Shown: positions 36,979 to 42,239 of the stretch, one piece after another
Layout of the letters: each line of letters opens with the position of its first letter
How positions within the stretch are numbered: the stretch's first letter is position 1
NCBI GenBank assembly: GCA_934098745.1
Contig: CAKOPG010000004.1
Coordinates: 24,946 to 88,945 of the forward strand
DNA from: an uncultured Bacilli bacterium
GTDB taxonomy: Bacteria; Bacillota_I; Bacilli_A; RF39; UBA660
Direction: 5' to 3'
Length of the DNA: 64,000 nucleotides
Notes under the pieces: model-generated
The model's database searches: none
What the model saw: the letters and a program-made list of their open reading frames with translations, nothing else
Told to the model about the DNA's origin: nothing
Made by a program: the position numbers and the translations under genes

Positions 36979-36992
36979 ATCTTACCGTTTTC
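36961..36992 (+). terminator. Hairpin after the DUF3800 pair
   Basis: GAAAACAGTAAGA (36961-36973) pairs with TCTTACCGTTTTC (36980-36992) with a single mismatch. There is no immediate T-run, so it may act as an RNA-stabilising or weak termination hairpin. Confidence 0.45.
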
Positions 36993-37027
36993 GCCGCTCT
37001 TTTACCACTTGGATAATGAGCAAAAGT

Positions 37028-37043
37028 TGTAGTACATACTACA
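37028..37043. repeat. Palindrome near the integrase 3' end
   Basis: TGTAGTA-CA-TACTACA, arms of 7 bp. It lies 120 bp from the integrase stop in a gene-free stretch and is a candidate protein-binding site. Confidence 0.45.
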
Positions 37044-37161
37044 TTATATATTATGTTACTACCTATTATAACTATACCAATTAATTTTGAAAAAATCAAT
37101 GGATTTGCGAAATATTATATAAAAAAGTTTTACATTTTGTCAAGTCTTTTTTTACATTTTG

Positions 37162-38271
37162 CTAATTTTCTTCTAAGCTATCTATAACAGAAACAACAGA
37201 GTCGAGGGCAGTACTAAACATATGAGAATATGTATTTAGTGTTTCCTCGATTTTTGTGTGTCCTAAATATTTGGCAACTAATGTAACATTAGCACCATTA
37301 TTAATAAGTAATGAAGCACATGAATGTCTGAAATCATGGATCCTAATAACTTTTAAACCAGCAAGATTTGCTAGTTTAGTTCTTCTAAGATATATATTAG
37401 AATCAGCTATAGGTTTAGCATCTGAAACTACAAAGAAATCATCATTAAATCCATAATAGTCTTTTTTATCCTGCTCATAGAGCATTTTAAGGTCATTTAA
37501 CAAGACTTTAGTAATAGGAACTATTCTTCTACTATCTCTTGTCTTAGTATCTGAAAATTCGAATTTAACACGGTTATTTCTTTGCGTTATTTGCTTATTA
37601 ACAGATAATACTTTTTTATCGAAATAAATATCTTTCCAAGTAAGTCCTTTTAATTCTCCTTTACGTAGTCCACAATAATACAAAATTTCAAACACACATT
37701 TCCATCTTAGATCTTCTTCATTAGAAATAAACTTTTTAAATTCATCATAAGTATAATAAGCCATTTCTTTTCTACGTTCATTGGGATCTTGAAATTTTGT
37801 CATTTTATTATATACTGCCTGAAAATTTAAGTTATGCCATTTAACTCCAAAATTTAAAATAGATTTAAGAAACTTATAAATATCATTTTTATATCTAAGA
37901 GATATATTAAGTTTATTTATTTCTCGCTTCCATTGTTCAAATTGCATAATATTAAAATCTTTTACTTTAATAGGAAAGAAACATTCTATAAATTTTTCTT
38001 TATTATCATAACCATACTTAGTAGTTTCTTTCATTATTTCATCGTTATGCATTCTAAACTCATCATATAAGTCTTTAAATGTCATATTGTTATCTTCAAC
38101 TTTATCAGTAGAGGTAACTAAAAACATTCTCTCTGCATCAGCTGCTTCTTTTTTAGTTAGATATCTTTTAGATCTATATTGTTTAGTAGCACCAAATGCA
38201 TCTTTATAACTAAACTTAAAATACCAAGCTCTACCATTTTTAGTAGGCTTAGGATCTTTGTAAACTGCCAT
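37162..38271 (-). CDS. int: Tyrosine site-specific integrase
   Basis: 369 residues. An N-terminal arm-binding beta domain (about 1-60), a SAM-like core-binding domain (about 65-165) and a C-terminal catalytic domain. The catalytic set is Arg in GLRKGEL, Lys in the DTKTRDSRR hairpin region, HDFRHSC (His and Arg), LGHT (His) and the nucleophile Tyr in NTYSHM. It is typical of Firmicute phage and ICE integrases and would recombine the flanking direct repeats. It lies on the minus strand beside the repressor, about 2.9 kb in from the left repeat. Confidence 0.92.
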   Translation of the reverse strand: MAVYKDPKPTKNGRAWYFKFSYKDAFGATKQYRSKRYLTKKEAADAERMFLVTSTDKVEDNNMTFKDLYDEFRMHNDEIMKETTKYGYDNKEKFIECFFPIKVKDFNIMQFEQWKREINKLNISLRYKNDIYKFLKSILNFGVKWHNLNFQAVYNKMTKFQDPNERRKEMAYYTYDEFKKFISNEEDLRWKCVFEILYYCGLRKGELKGLTWKDIYFDKKVLSVNKQITQRNNRVKFEFSDTKTRDSRRIVPITKVLLNDLKMLYEQDKKDYYGFNDDFFVVSDAKPIADSNIYLRRTKLANLAGLKVIRIHDFRHSCASLLINNGANVTLVAKYLGHTKIEETLNTYSHMFSTALDSVVSVIDSLEEN

Positions 38272-38287
38272 TATTTCACCAACTTTC

Positions 38288-38316
38288 TTGTAGAAATCCC
38301 TAATTGGTGATATAAT
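38288..38316 (+). promoter_or_regulatory. Promoter of the antisense small RNA
   Basis: TTGTAG (38288-38293), 17-bp spacer, TATAAT (38311-38316) with an upstream TG-A. It reads rightward into a stretch with no plus-strand gene. Confidence 0.7.
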
Positions 38317-38321
38317 TATAG

Positions 38322-38426
38322 ACGAGAAATCTCCAAAATTATATTTATTATAATTATTAAAGTTTACCAGACTTTTTAATTAGGGATTTTTCACTTTGAT
38401 CACTGTTCCAGCAGTGGTCTTTTTTT
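38322..38426 (+). ncRNA. Small antisense RNA of the element (putative)
   Basis: About 105 nt between a good promoter and a GC-richer terminator, lying between integrase and repressor, both on the other strand. It has two predicted hairpins before the terminator: AATTATA/TATAATT (38338-38344/38350-38356) and a TTAAAG-loop-CTTTTTAA stem whose loop includes TTACCAG. Bases 38354-38382 are complementary to 39556-39584 in the leader of the replication operon: 29 consecutive pairs, 27 Watson-Crick and 2 G-U. The target segment can itself fold as a hairpin with loop AGTCTGGTAAA, so the contact could start as a loop-loop kiss. Regulation in trans, like the antisense immunity RNAs of phages P1 and P4, is inferred. 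Confidence 0.7.
38398..38426 (+). terminator. Terminator of the small RNA
   Basis: GATCACTG (38398-38405) pairs with CAGTGGTC (38412-38419) with one G-T pair around TTCCAG, followed by seven T. No T-run exists in the opposite direction, so it serves the plus strand. Confidence 0.8.
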
Positions 38427-39078
38427 AATCATAATATCTTTTAACTTGAACTACAGAACCAATAATTCTAAAGTTCTCATATTCAATAGTACCTTTTAAA
38501 TAAGTAGTAGGTTTAAAATCACTGCTAAGATTTAAAGGCATAACCATTATTCCATCATTTATAGTAATAAGTTTTCTAATAGTTGCTATATCTTGTCCTT
38601 TTTCCTTAACACAATAGAATCCATCTTTATTCATTTTATTTTGTTCTCTAAGAATTATACAATCGTTTTGATGAAACTCAGGATCCATAGTATTATCAGG
38701 CATAATTAATCCAAAATAACTTTGTTTGTTCTTTATCCATTCTGGAGGTATTAGTTCTTCACCAACTTTAAATGCATTAGTTTTATCAGATAATATATTT
38801 CCAAAATATATTTTAGAAAAAACATCAACTATAACAGTATCATCATTTAATAAATCATCTTCATCTTCAAGCATCTCTTCAATTAAATCAGATTTCTTGA
38901 TACCAAAGTAATCAGCAATCATATTTATTTTTTCTACTCTTGGAAATATTCTTCCAGTACACCAATCTGTTAGAGTAGTGTAAGGAATATTTAATCCTTT
39001 AGCAAGTTCTTTTCTAGATACCTTGCGTTCTTTCATAATCGTATTAAGGTTATGTATAAATACATCTCTGCTATCCAT
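38425..39078 (-). CDS. CI-like repressor (XRE HTH plus S24-like domain)
   Basis: 217 residues. Residues 1-65 form an XRE helix-turn-helix (ELAKGLNIPYTTLTDWCTGR). The C-terminal half has the LexA/CI-type fold: FGLIMPDNTMDPEFHQNDCII, then VKEKGQDIATIRKLI. The usual catalytic Ser is Thr (DNTM for GDSM) and the Lys position is Arg (TIRKL), so RecA-stimulated self-cleavage seems unlikely. ATG 39078 follows GAGGAGGT; an in-frame 114-codon extension upstream covers the operator region and is rejected. It is divergent from a Cro-like gene. Confidence 0.88.
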   Translation of the reverse strand: MDSRDVFIHNLNTIMKERKVSRKELAKGLNIPYTTLTDWCTGRIFPRVEKINMIADYFGIKKSDLIEEMLEDEDDLLNDDTVIVDVFSKIYFGNILSDKTNAFKVGEELIPPEWIKNKQSYFGLIMPDNTMDPEFHQNDCIILREQNKMNKDGFYCVKEKGQDIATIRKLITINDGIMVMPLNLSSDFKPTTYLKGTIEYENFRIIGSVVQVKRYYD

Positions 39079-39111
39079 ATTGTTACCTCCTCTAATATAA
39101 GTATAGCTTAC

Positions 39112-39180
39112 TTTACGAAAACATTCAAGTAAAATTATGAAAATTTCGTAATTTCTATTTACATTTGAAAATTTTTGTAA
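39112..39180. promoter_or_regulatory. Operator region of the CI/Cro-like switch
   Basis: Related sites between the divergent repressor genes: TTTAC-N12-GTAAA (39112-39133), TTATGAAAATTTCGTAA (39135-39151) and a weaker copy (39164-39180). The middle one agrees at 15 of 17 positions with a site at 39542-39558 in front of the replication operon, supporting binding by one repressor. Confidence 0.6.
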
Positions 39181-39211
39181 TATTATTAAAATAGGAAGGA
39201 GGTCAAAATAA

Positions 39212-39496
39212 GTGCAGGCTACGTTAAGAGCAATTCGTGTGCACTTAGGTATAAGCATTGATGAAGCAGCTAGAAGAATTGGAATACCAAAGAATAGATT
39301 AATAGCCATCGAAAAACATAGAACATGTCCTTCATGGCAATTAATTAAAAGATTTATGAGAGTATATGATATACCTTCTGTTAATAATTTGTTGGTATCT
39401 AACAAAAAAGAAGAAATCAAAATGCATTATAAGTTTTCACACGATCCAATTGTTAGATGTAGTAGTAAAGAAGTAAATGAAGTATGTAGTAAATAG
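39212..39496 (+). CDS. Cro-like helix-turn-helix regulator
   Basis: 94 residues starting at GTG, with AAGGAGG upstream. Residues 2-60 form an XRE-type HTH (LGISIDEAARRIGIPKNRLIAIEKHR), followed by a short basic tail. It diverges from the CI-like gene across an operator region, as in lambda-type switches, and would act early in induction. Confidence 0.8.
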   Translation: MQATLRAIRVHLGISIDEAARRIGIPKNRLIAIEKHRTCPSWQLIKRFMRVYDIPSVNNLLVSNKKEEIKMHYKFSHDPIVRCSSKEVNEVCSK

Positions 39497-39510
39497 AATT
39501 TTATATCATG

Positions 39511-39530
39511 CAGTATCGATATACTTTTTA
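39511..39530 (+). terminator. Possible weak terminator between cro-like and replication genes
   Basis: AGTAT (39512-39516) pairs with ATACT (39521-39525), then TTTT. The stem is short and AT-rich, so partial termination is likely at most. Confidence 0.4.
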
Positions 39531-39541
39531 ATAATTTTATG

Positions 39542-39558
39542 TTACGAAAATATCGTAA
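39542..39558. promoter_or_regulatory. Operator before the replication operon
   Basis: TTACGAAAATATCGTAA, a palindrome with 5-bp arms. It is nearly identical to the site at 39135 and lies immediately upstream of the small-RNA target. Confidence 0.6.
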
Positions 39559-39584
39559 TTAAAGAGTCTGGTAAACTTTAATGA
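39556..39584 (+). promoter_or_regulatory. Target of the antisense small RNA in the replication-operon leader
   Basis: Hairpin TTAAAG (39559-39564), loop AGTCTGGTAAA, CTTTAA (39576-39581). It is complementary to 38354-38382 (27 of 29 Watson-Crick, the other two G-U). It ends 9 bp before the AAAGGAGA ribosome site (39593-39600) of the first replication-operon gene. Confidence 0.65.
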
Positions 39585-39607
39585 AATAATAAAAAGGAGA
39601 TTGAAAA

Positions 39608-39871
39608 ATGAAAAGTAAAACAATATTATCGGCAGAAGAAACGCTAGAAATATTAAATAGTCAGTGGGCTACTGTACAAGATATAATGAAAATAGGTGCT
39701 GTGGGAAGAAATAAAGCAAGAGATATTAAAAATAAAATATCAGATGAAATTATATCAAGTGGATTTAGACTACCTAATAACTTAGTACCAATGGAGAAAG
39801 TAATTGATTATTTTAAAATCAATATAGATTTTTTAGTATCAATTAATAATTCTAAACATGGGAACTTATAA
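39608..39871 (+). CDS. Small phage-type DNA-binding protein
   Basis: 87 residues. The layout W-x-x-x-x-D-I-M-K-I-G-A-V-G-R-N-K-A with a later LVPMEKVIDYFKIN looks like a helix-turn-helix protein of the kind found at the head of phage replication operons. AAAGGAGA precedes the ATG. It overlaps the next gene by 14 bp. The exact role (excisionase-like or replication regulator) is not determined. Its leader is the predicted target of the antisense RNA. Confidence 0.6.
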   Translation: MKSKTILSAEETLEILNSQWATVQDIMKIGAVGRNKARDIKNKISDEIISSGFRLPNNLVPMEKVIDYFKINIDFLVSINNSKHGNL

Positions 39872-40679
39872 TAAAGAAAAATATTATTACTTTATGCTTA
39901 AATCAAACTTTTTTGATAATGATGTATTAAAATACTTACAATCTGAACCTAATGGATATGAAAAAATAATTTTATATTTTAAACTTATATTTAAAACAAT
40001 AAACAAAGATGGATATCTAATAAAAAAAGTAGGATCTAAAAAGATTCCATACACAATAAAAGAATTATCAACAGAAACTAATCATTCTGAAGAATTAATA
40101 AATGAAGCAATAGAATATTATATGGATACAGGAATGATAGAAAAAAGAGATGATAAATACTATATAGAAGATGCATTAGTACTTACTAATCAAACAACAG
40201 TAGGAGCTATGAATATGAGAGAATATAGAATTAAGAATCCTGACAAGAGTAAGCCAAAATGTAAGAATAAATGTAAGCCAAATAGTAAGGTATATATAGA
40301 TAATAAAACTAATAAACATAACTTAGAAATAATAACTAATAAAAAAGAAATAGAAATAAATAGAAAAGAGTATCAAGACATAATAGATTATTTAAATTAT
40401 AAGACACATTCTAATTTTGTATTAATAGATGAATATAAAAAGATAATAGCTAATATATTAAAAAAATATACAATTAATGATATTAAGACAGTTATAGATA
40501 AAAAGACAAGCGAATGGATTAATAATCCTAAAATGAAACCATACCTTACACCTGAAACATTATTTGGATCTAAATTTGAAAGATACTTACATCAGCAAGC
40601 AAAAGCTAAAACTATTCAAGATATATCTTTAGAAGATATTAGAAGAGCTAAAGAAATGAGAGATAAACAAAATGGATAA
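39858..40679 (+). CDS. Phage replisome organiser / DnaD-like replication protein
   Basis: 273 residues. An N-terminal winged-helix domain (about 1-110; FYKLxF- and IPYTIKELS-type pattern) is the phage replisome organiser domain. A basic linker (KPKCKNKCK) follows, then the conserved phage C-terminal domain: IDYLNYKTHSNF, VIDKKTSEWINNPKMKPYLTPETLFGSKFERYL. Such proteins bind the phage origin and recruit the helicase. No primase or DNA polymerase is encoded in the element, so it relies on the host's. Confidence 0.88.
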   Translation: MGTYNKEKYYYFMLKSNFFDNDVLKYLQSEPNGYEKIILYFKLIFKTINKDGYLIKKVGSKKIPYTIKELSTETNHSEELINEAIEYYMDTGMIEKRDDKYYIEDALVLTNQTTVGAMNMREYRIKNPDKSKPKCKNKCKPNSKVYIDNKTNKHNLEIITNKKEIEINRKEYQDIIDYLNYKTHSNFVLIDEYKKIIANILKKYTINDIKTVIDKKTSEWINNPKMKPYLTPETLFGSKFERYLHQQAKAKTIQDISLEDIRRAKEMRDKQNG

Positions 40680-40908
40680 GTTAGATTTTGTAGAAGGAAT
40701 CAAAATACTATCATCTTGTTATCAAAAAGTAATTAGCAATGATGATATTTTGATATGGTATGAAATGTTAAAAGACATAGAACCAGAAGTATTTAAAAAA
40801 GCAATTATAGAACTATGCAAAGAAAGAGCTTATATGCCAACCATACATGATATCTTAGATAAAACTAAAACAGTTAAGAATAATTATTATTTAGCTATTT
40901 TAGAATAA
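40672..40908 (+). CDS. Probable helicase loader-like small protein
   Basis: 78 residues, all helical. The pattern DILIWYEMLKDIEPEVFKKAIIELCKERAYMPTIHDI resembles phage loader proteins of the SPP1 G39P type, which carry a similar C-terminal ending around PTIxDI. It overlaps the replisome organiser gene by 8 bp, as expected for a helicase-loading partner. Confidence 0.65.
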   Translation: MDKLDFVEGIKILSSCYQKVISNDDILIWYEMLKDIEPEVFKKAIIELCKERAYMPTIHDILDKTKTVKNNYYLAILE

Positions 40909-41100
40909 ATGAAAAAAGATGGATACTTTAAATTAGGAGTAGTACCATTATCACCTGAACAAGAAGATAGAAACTATGGTAAATCCATTAGATGGATAGA
41001 AAGAGGAATCATACCAAGATTTTTATTAGAAGATATGCAAAAGTATATTAATAAGTCATCTAATAAATTAAATGGTAATGATAAAAATTATTTAGAGTAA
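40909..41100 (+). CDS. Small hypothetical phage-type protein
   Basis: 63 residues with no recognised domain. It starts directly after the upstream stop and overlaps the HNH gene by one base (TAATG). It is part of the replication operon by position only. Confidence 0.55.
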   Translation: MKKDGYFKLGVVPLSPEQEDRNYGKSIRWIERGIIPRFLLEDMQKYINKSSNKLNGNDKNYLE

Positions 41101-41459
41101 TGTATAGATCATGTTCAGTATGTGGTAGAATTCATCCTGAAGATAAAATGTGTAAAAGAGTATATAAGAAGAATACTAAAGAAAGTCAATTTAGAAATAC
41201 AAATGCTTGGATCAAGAAAAGAAATCAAATAAAGAAAAGAGATAGGTATTTATGTCAGTTATGTTTAAAAGATAATATATATACATATGATAACTTACAA
41301 GTACACCATATCATACCACTAGCAAAAGATTATAATAAAAAACTTGATAGTGATAATTTAATTACACTATGTAGAATACATCATGAACAAGCAGAAAAAG
41401 GAATAATAACAAAAGAAGAATTATATGAATTATTAGAAGTCCCCCCGGAGGGTAGGTAA
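41100..41459 (+). CDS. HNH endonuclease, phage type
   Basis: 119 residues. An N-terminal CSVCG--C zinc-binding pair, CQLC, then LQVHHIIPLAKD-N-DNLITLCRIHHEQ give the HNH/zinc fold. The Pro/Gly-rich end (EVPPEGR) is typical of HNH proteins encoded just before phage terminase genes, where they help DNA packaging. Here no terminase follows; the next genes are cargo on the other strand and the restriction locus. Confidence 0.85.
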   Translation: MYRSCSVCGRIHPEDKMCKRVYKKNTKESQFRNTNAWIKKRNQIKKRDRYLCQLCLKDNIYTYDNLQVHHIIPLAKDYNKKLDSDNLITLCRIHHEQAEKGIITKEELYELLEVPPEGR

Positions 41460-41545
41460 TCCAAAAATATAATTTTTTCCACACCCACAGCCCACATACA
41501 TTCACACAAAAATATATTTTCCGTGAGTTTTTTGGAAAACAAAAA
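41460..41545. other. C-rich gap after the HNH gene
   Basis: A short gene-free stretch with a run of CCACACCCACAGCCCACA, unusual for this AT-rich DNA. It lies where phages carry the cos/terminase junction. Possibly a residual packaging site; no further evidence. Confidence 0.3.
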
Positions 41546-41580
41546 GAGTATTAGAACAAAGACTAATACTCAATTTTTTT
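41546..41580. terminator. Bidirectional terminator after the HNH gene
   Basis: GAGTATTAG (41546-41554) pairs with CTAATACTC (41563-41571), with A residues on the left and AATTTTTTT on the right. Confidence 0.7.
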
Positions 41581-41889
41581 AAAATCTAATGGATCTTCAC
41601 TAATGATCTCTAAAGAATATTTCACTTTTAATAATTTAATTACTTCAGCTTTAACTTTATCATAATCTTCATCATCACTAACATTAAAGATATCTTTAGC
41701 TGAATTATAGTGCTGATAAAACGTAGCCTCCCACATAGCATTCCTACTATAAGAACTAGCTATATAAAATGCAATTACTTCAGGCATAACATAAGTAATA
41801 ATATACTCATGATAATTATCATAAAAAGGATTAATTACTTTCTCTAATTCTTCATCAGAAATATCCTCATCAGTACATTTTCTAATCAT
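41563..41889 (-). CDS. Small acidic protein of unknown function
   Basis: 108 residues from ATG 41889, which follows GGAGGAATTG on the minus strand; the earlier in-frame ATG lacks a ribosome site. It is acidic, helical and aromatic-rich (YDNYHEYIITYVMP). It lies between the HNH gene and the restriction locus and diverges from the AbrB-like gene. It shares a 17-bp promoter-region sequence with the minus-strand gene at 49312, so the two may be co-regulated. Confidence 0.6.
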   Translation of the reverse strand: MIRKCTDEDISDEELEKVINPFYDNYHEYIITYVMPEVIAFYIASSYSRNAMWEATFYQHYNSAKDIFNVSDDEDYDKVKAEVIKLLKVKYSLEIISEDPLDFKKIEY

Positions 41890-41906
41890 ACAATTCCTCC
41901 AATTCT

Positions 41907-41923
41907 TTGTATTAATCACTTAA
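41907..41923 (-). repeat. 17-bp shared promoter-region repeat, copy 1
   Basis: TTAAGTGATTAATACAA on the minus strand, identical to 49593-49609. The core GTGATTAATAC is nearly palindromic. Each copy is 18-24 bp upstream of a minus-strand start codon, where a -10 box or operator is expected. Confidence 0.6.
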
Positions 41924-42017
41924 AAATTGATTTTTTGCAACAATTTATGTCAATTTATTTTAAAAATCAACAAATTATGTTATACTTATTATAGTAAGGA
42001 AAGTAAGGAGAAATGAT

Positions 42018-42239
42018 ATGAAGGAAAAAAATGAATTGTTAGCTTCAGCAAAGTTAACATCAAAAGGACAAATTACTATTCCGAAGATTGTTCGAGAAAC
42101 ATTAAATATTGAAGAAGGAGATTCTGTTATCTTTTATTTAGATGAAAAAAAGAATATAAAGATTTCAAACAGAAAGGATTGTAAAGTTACTCCAGACAGT
42201 GATAAAGAACAAGTAGTAGTAAAGAGAGGTAGTAAATAA
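42018..42239 (+). CDS. AbrB/MazE-type regulator of the restriction operon
   Basis: 73 residues. LTSKGQITIPKIVRETLNIEEGDSVIFYLDE is the AbrB/SpoVT swapped-hairpin DNA-binding domain. It overlaps hsdM by one base (TAATG) and has an extended -10 (TG-T-TATACT, 41978-41986) and AAGGAG upstream. It probably controls expression of the restriction genes so that methylation precedes restriction. It could also be the antitoxin of a lost toxin. Confidence 0.8.
   Translation: MKEKNELLASAKLTSKGQITIPKIVRETLNIEEGDSVIFYLDEKKNIKISNRKDCKVTPDSDKEQVVVKRGSK

Noticed and set aside
34359..37106. 12-bp match ATCAATGGATTT at 34359 and 37095 as an att site
   Set aside because: Too short for this AT-rich sequence; the 26-bp repeat at 34279/50080 is a much better candidate boundary.
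39079..39420. 114-codon N-terminal extension of the CI-like repressor
   Set aside because: It covers the operator region and antisense to the Cro-like gene, lacks a ribosome site, and the HTH domain starts right after ATG 39078, which has GAGGAGGT.
39608..41459. Complete prophage
   Set aside because: No terminase, portal, capsid, tail, holin or lysin gene follows the HNH gene; the following genes are restriction and regulatory cargo.
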